From Clostridia bacterium (GTDB lineage: Bacteria > Bacillota > Clostridia > TANB77 > UBA1234): DNA of 64,000 nucleotides. The stretch is from positions 7,167 to 71,166 of the forward strand of contig CAAEBC010000017.1 in the NCBI GenBank assembly GCA_900753975.1, given 5' to 3'. Below the pieces are notes generated by a model, which worked only from the letters and a program-made list of their open reading frames with translations, did not search any database and had not been told where the DNA came from. Shown in pieces: positions 37,540 to 47,562 of the stretch; the first letter of the stretch is position 1; each line of letters begins with the position of its first letter. Both the position numbers and the translations under genes were made by a program.

Positions 37540-39393
37540 ATGAAAGAAGTTTTAGAGAATCCTATTTTTAAATTAATATTAAGTCTTATTCTTATGCTTG
37601 CTGGTATACTTTTGCCAATAAGTAACACTTTTAAGTTAGTTTTATATCTTTTATCTTATGTCGTTATTGGATATAAAGTAATTATAGCCGCTATTTCAAA
37701 TATATTTCATGGCGAATTTTTAGATGAAAACTTTTTAATGATGATTGGTAGCTTAGGAGCTATCATTACTGGTGAATATTCAGAAGCAATAGCTGTTATG
37801 TGGCTTTATGAAGTTGGTGAAATGTTTCAAGACTATGCTACTGAAAAATCAAGAAAATCAATATCTAGTTTAATGGATTTAAAACCAGAATATGCAAACA
37901 TTGTGAAAGATGGAAAACTTCAAAAAGTAAAACCAGAGGAAGTTAAAATTTCAGACGTTATAGTTGTAAAACCTGGCGAAAAAATACCTCTTGATGGAAT
38001 TGTAGTTGAAGGTTCTAGCCAAATAGACACATCTTCACTAACTGGTGAATCTGCACCTATAAGTGTAAAAGAAAATTCGCCTGTACTTAGTGGTACAATA
38101 AATAAAACTAGTCCTTTGAGTATAAAAGTAACAAAAGAATTTAAAGAATCTACTGTTTCTAAGATATTAGAACTTATCGAAAACGCTAGTAGCAAAAAAA
38201 CAAAATCTGAAAACTTTATAACAAAATTTGCAAAAGTTTATACTCCAGTAGTTGTTGGATTAGCTCTACTACTTGCTTTCGTTCCACCGATGTTTTTAGG
38301 GGCTGATAAACTTTTAGAATACATTTATAGAGCATGTTCTTTCTTAGTAATTTCTTGTCCTTGCGCTTTAGTAATATCTGTTCCTCTTGGATTTTTTAGT
38401 GGAATCGGCAGTGCTTCAAAACAAGGTGTACTTATAAAAGGTAGCAGCTATCTAGAAGCTCTATCAAAAGTTGATACAATATTTTTTGATAAAACAGGAA
38501 CTCTTACAAAAGGAAATTTCGAAGTAACAAAACTTGTTCCTAATAATATTTCAGAGGATGAATTACTTAAAAATGCTGCTCTTTGCGAAGTTTATTCAGA
38601 TCATCCAATAGCTATGTCAATTAAAAGAGCTTATGCCAAAGAGCTTGATAATTCTAGAGTTTCAGATGTTAATGAAATCTCTGGTCGAGGTGTTTCTTGC
38701 ATTGTAAACGGAAAACACATTTATGCTGGTAATGAAGAACTTATGAAAGACCTAAACATCTCATATACAGCTGCGGACGATATTGGTACTCTCGTATATG
38801 TAGCAATCGATAATAATTTTGCTGGATATATTGTTATAGCAGACGAAATAAAAGAAAATACAAAAAATACAATTAAAAAACTAAAAAATTCTTGTAACGT
38901 ATCAAAAATTTCAATGCTAACAGGCGATAACGAGAAGATCGCAAAAAGTGTTGCAACGACATTAGAAGTAGATGAATATACAGCCAAAATGTTACCTACA
39001 GATAAAGTTGAAAAGATAGAAAATGCCTTGAAAAATAAAACTCCAAATAATTTAATTGCCTTTGTTGGTGATGGAATAAATGATGCTCCTTCACTAATGC
39101 GTGCAGATATAGGTATTGCAATGGGTAAAAACGGTTTAGATGCCGCTATTGAAGCCGCAGATATCGTAATTATGGATGATGATATTTCAAAAATAATAAC
39201 TGCTATCAAGATTTCTAAAAAAACAATTAGAATTGTAAAAGAAAACATCGTAATTGCTTTACTTGTAAAACTAATTGTTCTAATCCTTGGAAGCCTTGGT
39301 CTTGCTTCAATGTGGGCAGCAGTATTTGCAGATGTTGGTGTATCTGTGTTAGCTATTTTAAACTCAATGAGATGTGGAAGATTAAAATCATAA
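37540..39393 (+). CDS. Heavy-metal P1B-type ATPase (Zn/Cd/Pb exporter, CadA/ZntA-like)
   Basis: The 617-residue pump has the metal-binding SCPCALVIS in helix 6 (near residue 274) and the phosphorylation site DKTGTLTKGN (near 316). TGES lies near 167, HP in SDHPIAMS near 363, and GDGINDAP near 510. CPC predicts Zn, Cd, Pb or Co. There is no N-terminal HMA domain; the protein starts directly with the first helix, shorter than CadA of plasmid pI258 (about 725). AAAGGGAGGC precedes the start. Two ArsR operators lie upstream. Confidence 0.93.
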   Translation: MKEVLENPIFKLILSLILMLAGILLPISNTFKLVLYLLSYVVIGYKVIIAAISNIFHGEFLDENFLMMIGSLGAIITGEYSEAIAVMWLYEVGEMFQDYATEKSRKSISSLMDLKPEYANIVKDGKLQKVKPEEVKISDVIVVKPGEKIPLDGIVVEGSSQIDTSSLTGESAPISVKENSPVLSGTINKTSPLSIKVTKEFKESTVSKILELIENASSKKTKSENFITKFAKVYTPVVVGLALLLAFVPPMFLGADKLLEYIYRACSFLVISCPCALVISVPLGFFSGIGSASKQGVLIKGSSYLEALSKVDTIFFDKTGTLTKGNFEVTKLVPNNISEDELLKNAALCEVYSDHPIAMSIKRAYAKELDNSRVSDVNEISGRGVSCIVNGKHIYAGNEELMKDLNISYTAADDIGTLVYVAIDNNFAGYIVIADEIKENTKNTIKKLKNSCNVSKISMLTGDNEKIAKSVATTLEVDEYTAKMLPTDKVEKIENALKNKTPNNLIAFVGDGINDAPSLMRADIGIAMGKNGLDAAIEAADIVIMDDDISKIITAIKISKKTIRIVKENIVIALLVKLIVLILGSLGLASMWAAVFADVGVSVLAILNSMRCGRLKS

Positions 39394-39402
39394 AAAGTCA
39401 AA

Positions 39403-39437
39403 TGGGGACTGAAAACAAAAACTGTTTTCAATCCCCA
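39403..39437 (+). terminator. Probable terminator after the P-type ATPase
   Basis: A 14-base stem (TGGGGACTGAAAAC with GTTTTCAATCCCCA, one mismatch) follows the stop by 10 bases. The T-tract after it is weak. Confidence 0.6.
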
Positions 39438-39483
39438 ATTTCTTATTTTCCTTCATCCATAGCTATTTTTAACTAAATATTAC

Positions 39484-39515
39484 AAAAAGGTGCGACTTTT
39501 AAAATCGCACCTTTT
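39484..39515. terminator. Two-way terminator after rpmA
   Basis: AAAAGGTGCGA pairs with TCGCACCTTTT, with T runs on both strands. It lies 10 bases past the rpmA stop and also faces the P-type ATPase. Confidence 0.88.
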
Positions 39516-39524
39516 ATTTTAATA

Positions 39525-39785
39525 TTATTCTTCGATAGGTTGAATAGAAACTTGTTTCTTATCTTTACCTTTTCTCTCGAATCTAACGATACCGTCAGCT
39601 TTGGCATAAAGTGTATCATCACTGCCCTTTCCAACGTTTGTACCTGGATGAATTTTTGTTCCTCTTTGTCTTACTAGAATATTTCCAGCTAAAACAAATT
39701 GTCCATCAGCTCTTTTAGTACCAAGTCTCTTTGACTCACTATCACGTCCGTTTTTGGTACTACCCATACCTTTTTTATGTGCCAT
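39525..39785 (-). CDS. rpmA: Ribosomal protein bL27
   Basis: The 86-residue protein starts [20 protein letters not shown] and has [15 protein letters not shown]. It lacks the N-terminal extension cut by the Prp protease in many Firmicutes. In agreement, no prp gene lies between rplU and rpmA, only 56 bases. Confidence 0.97.
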   Translation of the reverse strand: MAHKKGMGSTKNGRDSESKRLGTKRADGQFVLAGNILVRQRGTKIHPGTNVGKGSDDTLYAKADGIVRFERKGKDKKQVSIQPIEE

Positions 39786-39841
39786 GTTTCTCTCCCCTTT
39801 CAGTTTGGAATTCTATTAGCATTTTCTTAAATCCTAATTAA

Positions 39842-40201
39842 TTATTCAGCAGCTTCTGTTTCTGTTGCAGCTGCTTTCTTTGAACTAGCTCTTTGGCTAA
39901 TCTTTTCAATTTTAATCTTTGTATATGGTTGTCTATGACCTTGAGTTTTTCTCTCATTTTTCTTAGCCTTGTATTTATAAACAAGAATCTTTTTAGCTTT
40001 TCCGTGTTCTAAAACTGTAGCTTCTACTTTTGCGCTTTTAACAGTTGGTGTTCCAACTTTAACTTTATCACCATCAGAAAGTAATAATACTTTGTCAAAA
40101 GTAACTTTTTCGCCTTCGTTTACGTCTAGTTTTTCAACGAAAACAACATCGCCTTCGCTAACTTTGTATTGTTTACCACATGCCTCGATTACTGCGTACA
40201 T
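39842..40201 (-). CDS. rplU: Ribosomal protein bL21
   Basis: The protein has 119 residues from an ATG after AAGGAGGTG; six earlier codons in frame are not used. [18 protein letters not shown] and [18 protein letters not shown] are typical of bL21. The C-terminal Ala/Glu tail is extra. It is transcribed with rpmA from a strong promoter. An untranslated leader of about 90 bases may fold into an L21-type leader hairpin, not verified here. Confidence 0.97.
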   Translation of the reverse strand: MYAVIEACGKQYKVSEGDVVFVEKLDVNEGEKVTFDKVLLLSDGDKVKVGTPTVKSAKVEATVLEHGKAKKILVYKYKAKKNERKTQGHRQPYTKIKIEKISQRASSKKAAATETEAAE

Positions 40202-40299
40202 ATCGAGCACCTCCTTCATATAAAACTCGCTAATCTCTTCTTTTTAGGTAGCTATGTAATAGCATTTATAACCATAATTAGGCGGATTACACGACTAAC

Positions 40300-40328
40300 A
40301 TTATAATATGGCTCCCAAGTTTTGTCAA
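40300..40328 (-). promoter_or_regulatory. Promoter of rplU-rpmA
   Basis: On the minus strand TTGACA (40323-40328), 17 bases, TATAAT (40300-40305). Confidence 0.9.
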
Positions 40329-40460
40329 CCATTTTTTGAATTTAAATTTTATGCTTGACAAGTTGTTTTTTATGTGGTACTAATTTTGTTACAAGCTTTT
40401 TGAGAGCGATTTTTTCTTGTGGGATTCCCACAAATATTTCCAGTTTTTTAGGAGGTTTTA

Positions 40461-41994
40461 ATGTTAATAGGTATTAAAAGTATGTCTTTGCATGGTGTAG
40501 AAGGCTATCTTGTTGATGTGCAGGTTGATGTAAGTAGTGGAATGCCTACTTGGGAAGTCGTTGGTTTGCCTGATACAAGTGTCCGTGAATCAAAAGAACG
40601 TGTCCGTGCTGCCATTAAAAATTCTGGCTATTATTTAGCAAGTCGCAAGATAGTGATAAATCTAGCACCCGCCTATACGAAAAAAGAAGGCTCATTCTTT
40701 GATTTGCCGATTGCAGTTGGAATTTTAAACGATATAGAAGTTATTAAATGTTCAAATATAGACGAATATTTATTTATCGGAGAATTATCTTTAGATGGCA
40801 AGTTAAACAAAATAAATGGAATTCTTCCTATGTGCATAGAAGCACGCAATCTTGGAATTAAAAATGTCATTATTCCTTACGAAAATCGTCTTGAGGCGGG
40901 AATTGTTGAAGAGATTAATATTATTCCAGCTAAAAATTTAGCTAGTGTAGTAAGTCATTTAAATGGCTCACAGACTATCCCAAATTTCACAACATCTAAA
41001 GATGAAATTCTTTTAAGTTCTAACAAATCAAACGTAGATTTTTCAGAAGTAAAAGGTCAAGAAAATGTTAAAAGAGCTTTAGAAATTGCAGCTGCTGGAG
41101 GTCATAACTGTTTGCTAATTGGTAGCCCTGGCTCTGGAAAAACTATGCTCTCTAGAAGATTACCCACTATTCTTCCCAACTTAACTTTTGAAGAAGCTCT
41201 TGAAATAAGCAAGATTCATAGTATCGCTGGTACATTACCTAGCGAGAATTCGCTTATAAATGTGCGACCTTTCCGTGCACCACATCACACCGTTAGCGCC
41301 ACAGCACTTACTGGTGGAGGCAGAATTCCAAAGCCTCGGCGAAATAAGTCTCGCCCATCATGGAGTACTTTTCTTAGATGAACTTCCAGAATTTAATCGT
41401 AGTGCCTTAGAATCATTGAGGACTCCTCTCGAAGATAGAATGGTTACAATTAGTAGAACAAACTGTACGTTATCATATCCTAGCAACTTCATGCTAATTG
41501 CTAGCATGAACCCTTGTCCGTGTGGATATTACGGTTCGAAAGATAAGGAATGTTCTTGCTCTGAGACTGCTATAGAAAAATATATAAATAAAATTAGTGG
41601 TCCACTTTTAGATCGTATTGATATTCATATCGAAGTACCAGAAGTGAAATACGAAAATCTAGAAAACACTTCTCCTTCTGAAAGTTCTGCCGAAATAAAA
41701 AAACGTGTAAACGATGCAAGAGAAATCCAAAGAAAACGTTATCTAAATCATAATATTTTTTCAAATTCAGAACTATCCCCAAACTTATTAGATGAATATT
41801 GTAAGCTAGACACTCAATCAAAAGAATTAATGAAAAAAGCTTTTGATAAACTAGGTCTAAGTGCCAGAGCTTACGGAAAAATCTTAAAAGTTGCTAGAAC
41901 AATTGCCGATTTAGATTCTTTTGAAAACATTCAAAAAATTCACATTGCTGAAGCCATTCAATATCGTTCACTCGACAGAAAGTACTGGAAATAA
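40461..41994 (+). pseudogene. comM: YifB/ComM-family AAA+ ATPase, interrupted by a +1 frameshift
   Basis: The two halves together give about 510 residues, the normal size. The N-terminal part has the Lon-like fold (LPDTSVRESKERVRAAIKNS) and Walker A GSPGSGKTML, and ends soon after GGGRIPKP. The usual continuation GEISLAHHGVLFLDELPEF is present one frame over, then NPCPCGYYG and DRIDIHIEVP. One extra base in CCTCGGC at about 41337 accounts for the break. ComM acts in branch migration during natural transformation. AGGAGG supports the start. As written the protein would lose Walker B; a sequencing error is equally possible. Confidence 0.88.
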
Positions 41995-42195
41995 AAGCAC
42001 AAATTGATGGTATCCTTTCTTGCTTTGCAAAAGAAAGATAAATTTTTAATATAACTAAAACACAATATTTGATTATATTCTAAAATTTAAAACTATTTTT
42101 TGTTCAATTTCATTTGAATAAATAATATTACCATTTACATTATTAAGCAAATTTATAAAATGGTATGAATTTTGAAACGAAAGGAGTAAATTAAC

Positions 42196-42579
42196 ATGAG
42201 TAAACACGAAAATAAAATTAAAGGAAATTTTGGCGAAAACATTGCCTGCGAATACTTAGAAAAAGACGGATATAGAATAATAACTCGTAATTTCAATTGC
42301 TTTTACGGAGAAATAGATATCATAGCAATTAAGAATTCAGAATTAATTTTTATTGAAGTAAAAACAAGATGCCAAAATGAATATGGACAACCAATTGAAG
42401 CTATAAATTTCGAAAAACTAAAACATTTATATAATTCAGCATCTTATTTTATGCATAAACAACACCTATCAAACGTTAATGTAAGATTTGATGCTATTGA
42501 AGTCGTAGTGTTTGGTAGTCATGATTATAAAATTAAACACACCCAAAATATAATAACTGAGAATCCAAATATGAGATAA
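42196..42579 (+). CDS. YraN/UPF0102 family nuclease-fold protein
   Basis: The 127-residue protein has GENIACEYLEKDGYRIITRN, then GEIDIIA and FIEVKTRCQNEYGQP, the D-ExK core of the restriction-endonuclease fold. The family often neighbours comM and dprA, as here. Its role is unsettled. AAAGGAG precedes the ATG. Confidence 0.88.
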   Translation: MSKHENKIKGNFGENIACEYLEKDGYRIITRNFNCFYGEIDIIAIKNSELIFIEVKTRCQNEYGQPIEAINFEKLKHLYNSASYFMHKQHLSNVNVRFDAIEVVVFGSHDYKIKHTQNIITENPNMR

Positions 42580-42759
42580 TATGAGAATTATTTATAATTC
42601 TTAATAATTAGGTACCCAAACCTAAAATTCAATACCTCATTTAATACTAACACAAATGTAAATTCTATAATTCTTACATATAAATTATATTAAATATAAA
42701 AATCAAGAAAGGAGTCGTATGACTATATAAATTATTAGATATGTCATACATACAAAAAT

Positions 42760-43614
42760 ATGAAAGATATACAATTAATTTCAAAACTTTGTAGCAAATA
42801 TCCAAAAAAATTATTATCATTAGAAAATTCACCAGACGTGATCTACGCAGTTGGAAACCTAAATCTTTTAGATACATTTTCGCTCGCTGTTGTTGGTTCA
42901 AGGGCTTGTACTATGGAAGCAAAAGCTTTAACAGAGAAACTTGTAAAAGAACTTGCAACCTTAGGAATAACCATTATAAGTGGCATGGCAAACGGCATCG
43001 ACAGTTTAGCACACGAAACAGCACTAAACTGTGGTGGGAATACGATTGCAATACTCGGCTCTGGATTTGATGTAGCAAAAGGTAAAAAAATATTCAAAAA
43101 AATTTTAGACGGTGATGGTCTAATCTTATCCGAATATTCTCCAAAAGTCCCCGCACTTAAATACCACTTTCCTCAAAGAAATTCACTTATATCGGGTCTT
43201 TCAGACGGAGTAATAATTACAGAAGCAAGAAAAAATAGCGGAACTTTGCTAACAGCTCAACATGCTTTAAATCAACATAAGCCTCTATTTACTTTTCCTT
43301 GGAACATAGATAACGAAAACTACTATGGCAACAACCTCATATTAACAAAAGGTGCAAGAGGAATTTTATCTTACAAAGATATTATAGATTTTTACCCTAA
43401 ACTTAACTTGCCACCATTAGAAAAAATATCACAAAAAACCATCCCGGAAGAATATAAAAACATTTATAAAACATTAAAAAATACGCCAATACCACTTGAG
43501 GTATTAGCGCAAGAAACTAATATTCCACTTAGAAATTTGCAATCAACATTAACCTTTATGGAATTAGATGGTTATATAAAAAAGATGCCTAATAATTCTT
43601 ATATAAAAATATAA
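42760..43614 (+). CDS. dprA: DNA-processing protein DprA
   Basis: The 284-residue protein has the Rossmann-like core: VVGSRACTMEA near residue 45, SGMANGIDSLAHETAL near 75, AILGSGFD, then FPQRNSLISGLSDGVIITEA near 138 and SGTLLTAQHALNQ. A C-terminal winged helix ends MELDGYIKKMPNN. DprA loads RecA on incoming single-stranded DNA in transformation. A good ribosome site (AAAGGAG, about 42709) lies about 45 bases upstream, before a four-codon ORF; no closer site is seen. With comM and yraN it forms a typical competence-linked cluster. Confidence 0.93.
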   Translation: MKDIQLISKLCSKYPKKLLSLENSPDVIYAVGNLNLLDTFSLAVVGSRACTMEAKALTEKLVKELATLGITIISGMANGIDSLAHETALNCGGNTIAILGSGFDVAKGKKIFKKILDGDGLILSEYSPKVPALKYHFPQRNSLISGLSDGVIITEARKNSGTLLTAQHALNQHKPLFTFPWNIDNENYYGNNLILTKGARGILSYKDIIDFYPKLNLPPLEKISQKTIPEEYKNIYKTLKNTPIPLEVLAQETNIPLRNLQSTLTFMELDGYIKKMPNNSYIKI

Positions 43615-43634
43615 TAAATTAAACAAATTTTATA

Positions 43635-44570
43635 TTAGTTACCAAATCCGGCTTCATATTTACTAACCCAAATACCAGTTAGTTCAAGTTGTTCTGTGCC
43701 ATCATTAACTTTAAAAGCATCTGGACATGTATAAGTTTTTCCATTCGCACTAGTTGTATCTTTTATAAGATTACTAAAAATAATCTCTGATCCGGTCTCA
43801 CCTATACTACTTGTAGTATATCTAGGAATCCAAACGTAAGCACTTCCTTCTGTTAAAACCTTTTTCCCAACAATTTCGCTAAGTGAAGCACTTTTAACAG
43901 CTGCGTTGTCGTAGCCATCAAGTGTAAGTTCATCTAAAAGCATAACATTTGCCCAAGCTTTTTGGTCTTTTGAATAATCATACCAACCATCATCGTCAGC
44001 ACTTGTCACAACCCAATCACTACCTTGTAATTTAACAGGAATCATCCCTTTACTAAGTACAGGCTTATTTACTTTTTTGTTTTCATCATATTCTGTATTA
44101 GACAATACCGTCGTACCTCCTCCAACATCTTTTTTCAAATCATTTAATGAGTGATATAAAACACCTTTGTACATAACACCTTCAACTGAGATGACCAAAC
44201 CGCTATCATAATTAACTAAAAACTTTCCAGTTGTATTTTCCATTCCAAGTGCACTAAATTCGCTACGTTCATCTACTAAATACCAACCGTCATCACTGGA
44301 ATATGTTTTTTGCTGGTCTCCTTTTCCTACCGTTACCGGTGTAAATTCACTCTTTCCTATATAAGGGTAATACGTAGGATTTAACTTATGTACTAAATTT
44401 CTACTAGCGACCGCATCAATCAGTTCATAAGCATCGTATAAAACTTGCGTCTCTGTAGCTTTTTCCATATTTTTAGTCAATCCATAATAAATAGTTATTG
44501 AAGCAATTATAATAATAACTATAATCGTTATTATAAGGCTCACTATTGATATTCCTTTATTATTTCTCAT
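43635..44570 (-). CDS. Secreted protein with type IV prepilin-like N-terminus
   Basis: The protein has 311 residues from an ATG with GGAGGGG upstream. The N-terminus NNKGISIVSLIITIIVIIII resembles a class III/IV prepilin with a Gly cleavage site and hydrophobic helix. It lacks the Glu at mature position 5 (Ser there). The outer region has GWYDYSKDQKAWANVM, YVWIPRYTT and TGIWVSKYEAG. I recall that last combination from uncharacterised secreted proteins of gut Clostridia. No pilus assembly genes lie nearby. It is convergent with dprA with only 20 bases between stops. Confidence 0.65.
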   Translation of the reverse strand: MRNNKGISIVSLIITIIVIIIIASITIYYGLTKNMEKATETQVLYDAYELIDAVASRNLVHKLNPTYYPYIGKSEFTPVTVGKGDQQKTYSSDDGWYLVDERSEFSALGMENTTGKFLVNYDSGLVISVEGVMYKGVLYHSLNDLKKDVGGGTTVLSNTEYDENKKVNKPVLSKGMIPVKLQGSDWVVTSADDDGWYDYSKDQKAWANVMLLDELTLDGYDNAAVKSASLSEIVGKKVLTEGSAYVWIPRYTTSSIGETGSEIIFSNLIKDTTSANGKTYTCPDAFKVNDGTEQLELTGIWVSKYEAGFGN

Positions 44571-44636
44571 AATACCCCTCCGTATTTCTTCTTTTGTCTT
44601 AAGCACATTCTACTATAAAAACAATAAAAAATCAAC

Positions 44637-46379
44637 TTACACTTCTAGGTAATTATACTTTTCCTTTAGCTTATCTAAAATATTCTTTTCTCTATCTGAA
44701 CAAGTCATGATAATAATTTGTTTATTTAACTTCAATAAAGTTTTTAAAGTATTTTCTAATCTTTCATCATCATAATAAGCAAAACTTTCATCTAAAATTA
44801 TAGGCAAATCTCCAAATTTTTTTGAGATACCCATTCTAAAACCGAGGTACATTTGATCAATCGTACCCATACTAAGTTTTGAAATTGGAACAAGTTCACC
44901 AACAGAATTTTCAACTAACATTCCTTCATCATTATTGTATATAACATCATTATATTTTCCATCCGTTGTCTTTCCGACCATTGATTTAATACTCTTTTCA
45001 ATCTCTGGAATGACTTCTAGTTTAAGCTCTTCATAAGCTTCGTCTAATTTTTGAATAGCTATATTAATCACCTTTGACTTAACTATTAGCTCTTCTTTTT
45101 TCTCAGTTAGGTCAGCTAACTGTTCTTCCAAATCAACTAGCTTATCTATATTTTCTTTTAGACTATTTTCTTCAATGTTAATTTTATGTATTTCCAAAAT
45201 CAAATCATTCTTCTTCTTTTCGTATCCAGAAAGAAGATTTTTTAATTCTGGTGCACGTCTTTCAGCAAAAGACTGTTTGATTCCTTTTTGAACTAACTTT
45301 TCTAATTCTTTCTTTTCTTTTTTGTTAAGTTCTTCTTTTATAACTGCCAAATCTGGCAATTCGTTTGTGTTTAAATTTATCGTATTAGTTCTCTTCAAAA
45401 TTACAATGCCAGAAATTGCAAGTACTAATTCTGCCAAACACCAAACATAATGATTAAAATAAACAAGTGCTACACTTGCAATTATAGTAGCAAATAAAAT
45501 AAGACTTATATATAATTTTAATTTTGCTCTGCTTTTAGCTTCTTTTTCTTCTTTTTCTTTTTCTCTAATCTTAAGTGTCAAATCATACGTTCTTTCTTTA
45601 TCCTCTAAAAGAGAAGTATATTTTTCACGTATTTCTAAAACCTTATTTATTTGTGCAATGTCATCATCAGTATTTTTTATTTGATCTTCAAATTTTTTTA
45701 GATTATTTTCCAATTCAACTTTTCTTTCTCTGTTTCTAAGAAGTTTTTGTTTGTTTTGTTCTTTATCATTAATTTCTTTATTTACTAAATTAATAGGTTT
45801 ATTTCTAGTTCTATCTGTGCCAATTTCATCTAAATATTTCTTTTGAAGTTTTGCTTTTATCTTTTCAAAAGAAACACCTTCTTGCCCACTTTGTATCATA
45901 TTAGTTAACTTTTGAATTATACTTTTTTGAGATTGTAATTCTATAGAAGTGCCACCTTGCATAATCAAAATTGTATTTTCAAAAGTCTCTTCATCTATTC
46001 CAAAATAACTACTTCCAACTTCTGCACCTCTTGATTTATCTTTGTTAAATTCAGAAGTAATATCATTTCCATCACTATCATAAACCTTACAATTGTTTCT
46101 GTTAAAGTCTCTAAAAACAGTATATGTTTTTTCGTCATTTTCAAATTCTAGTTTTCCACTAAAATCAATATCTCGCCAAGGCTTATATCTTTCAAATTCA
46201 GAGTATTCATTACCTGCTTTATTTCTATTAACCCCGTAAAAAATACCTTTAATAAAACCCGCAAGTGTTGATTTGCCAGTTTCATTTTTTCCATACAAAA
46301 TATTTGTATTATCATCTAATTCTAACGATTTGTTTTCAAGATTTCCAAAACCATTAATCTGCATCTTCTTTATCTTCAA
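44637..46379 (-). CDS. YhaN/SbcC-like AAA ATPase with membrane hairpin
   Basis: The 580-residue protein has Walker A YGKNETGKSTLAGF near residue 33 and a signature-type segment ISKLSMGTIDQMYLGFR near 500. Walker B PIILDESFAYYDDERL lies near 525. Between the ATPase halves are coiled coils and a pair of membrane helices (about 285-330), as in B. subtilis YhaN. It should act with the Mre11-like nuclease upstream in DNA end processing near the membrane. The start is TTG after AGGTGGTG. The genes are 13 bases apart. Confidence 0.82.
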   Translation of the reverse strand: MKIKKMQINGFGNLENKSLELDDNTNILYGKNETGKSTLAGFIKGIFYGVNRNKAGNEYSEFERYKPWRDIDFSGKLEFENDEKTYTVFRDFNRNNCKVYDSDGNDITSEFNKDKSRGAEVGSSYFGIDEETFENTILIMQGGTSIELQSQKSIIQKLTNMIQSGQEGVSFEKIKAKLQKKYLDEIGTDRTRNKPINLVNKEINDKEQNKQKLLRNRERKVELENNLKKFEDQIKNTDDDIAQINKVLEIREKYTSLLEDKERTYDLTLKIREKEKEEKEAKSRAKLKLYISLILFATIIASVALVYFNHYVWCLAELVLAISGIVILKRTNTINLNTNELPDLAVIKEELNKKEKKELEKLVQKGIKQSFAERRAPELKNLLSGYEKKKNDLILEIHKINIEENSLKENIDKLVDLEEQLADLTEKKEELIVKSKVINIAIQKLDEAYEELKLEVIPEIEKSIKSMVGKTTDGKYNDVIYNNDEGMLVENSVGELVPISKLSMGTIDQMYLGFRMGISKKFGDLPIILDESFAYYDDERLENTLKTLLKLNKQIIIMTCSDREKNILDKLKEKYNYLEV

Positions 46380-46392
46380 ATTCTATCACCAC

Positions 46393-47442
46393 CTATTTCA
46401 TCATTTGATAAATCATATCAATAATTTTATACATCTCCGTTTTTTCATTATCATTCATATTTTCCATTTCATCTAGTATCTTTTTGGTAAAAACACCTTT
46501 TAGATTCTCTTCTTCTTTAATCGCTTCAAAATTATATGGAATATTTGTTTCATCTCTGATATCACAAATATTTTTGCCAAGAGAATTTAAAGCCTCTACT
46601 AGTTCATCCATATTGAAATTTCTTGCACCTTTAAAAATCAATCTATAATAACTCTCATCATCCAGATCAAGAGCATCGATAACATCTTGAAATGTATTAT
46701 ACTTAGACAAATCAAATTCAATTCGTTTAAACTCTTTCGCTTCAGTATCAACAAACTCAATCTTACATTCATCTTTTGTTATCTCGCCTTTTACAAATCC
46801 GTGCTTTCCCATCTCGTCAAAGCCGCAAGAAACTAAACTTCCTGGATATATAATTCTAGAGTCGTCAACTTTCTTATCATGAATATGACCAAGAGCCACA
46901 TAATCAAATTTCTTTAAATCCCTTTCTTTTATATCATTATACTTATGCATAGCACCGTTTAATGTACCGTGTGTAATCAAAATGTTAATCCTATTTTCGT
47001 CTTCGATTTTTATATCTTTTATGGCAGCTTCATTATCCATCTCATAATCTTCAAAGCCAACTCCATAAATATCTGCATCTTCTAAACTAATCATTCCGTA
47101 TTCGCTTTTGAAAATAGTTACATTTTCCGGCCATTCAAAAATCTCATAAGGAGAATCTTTGATAAACGGATCATGATTTCCAGGAGTAATAAAAATGCTA
47201 ACATCTGGAATTAATTGAAGATTCGAAATAATATATTCGATAGTTCCTCTCTCAACAAAATTCTGTTCAAACAAATCACCCGCTATAAAAAACGCATCAA
47301 CTTTTTCTTTCTTAGCAAGTTGAATAACATCCCTAAAAGCTTTCTTTTGTTCAATTCTTCTTTTTTTGATATACTCCCTGTTTCCCTTTAAAGAAATCAT
47401 TGGCATATCAAAATGTACATCTGCGATATGTATAAACTTCAT
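46393..47442 (-). CDS. Mre11/SbcD-like DNA exonuclease (YhaO type)
   Basis: The protein has 349 residues from an ATG after GGAGG. It has metallophosphoesterase motifs DVHFD near residue 8, GDLFE near 52, GNHDPF near 86, ITHG near 155 and GHIH near 180. This is the nuclease subunit partner of the ATPase downstream. A C-terminal region after residue 230 would carry the partner-binding part. Confidence 0.87.
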   Translation of the reverse strand: MKFIHIADVHFDMPMISLKGNREYIKKRRIEQKKAFRDVIQLAKKEKVDAFFIAGDLFEQNFVERGTIEYIISNLQLIPDVSIFITPGNHDPFIKDSPYEIFEWPENVTIFKSEYGMISLEDADIYGVGFEDYEMDNEAAIKDIKIEDENRINILITHGTLNGAMHKYNDIKERDLKKFDYVALGHIHDKKVDDSRIIYPGSLVSCGFDEMGKHGFVKGEITKDECKIEFVDTEAKEFKRIEFDLSKYNTFQDVIDALDLDDESYYRLIFKGARNFNMDELVEALNSLGKNICDIRDETNIPYNFEAIKEEENLKGVFTKKILDEMENMNDNEKTEMYKIIDMIYQMMK

Positions 47443-47562
47443 CTTTTCCTCCAATTCTTAAAACATACCTAAACGTAAATATTTCTAACACAAGGCAAAA
47501 TGTCATCCTAAACATAAGTCCAAGATACAACTTGCCACTTAGCTTAAAATGACATTTTATTC

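Noticed and set aside
38721..39431. 236-codon open frame antisense to the P-type ATPase
   Set aside because: It mirrors the codons of a well-supported gene, has no ribosome site and its translation is Ser/Ile-rich without any motif.
47497..47558. Hairpin after the coupling-protein gene as a terminator
   Set aside because: The 10-base stem has a 42-base loop and no U-tract on the minus strand, so it was only mentioned in the gene entry.
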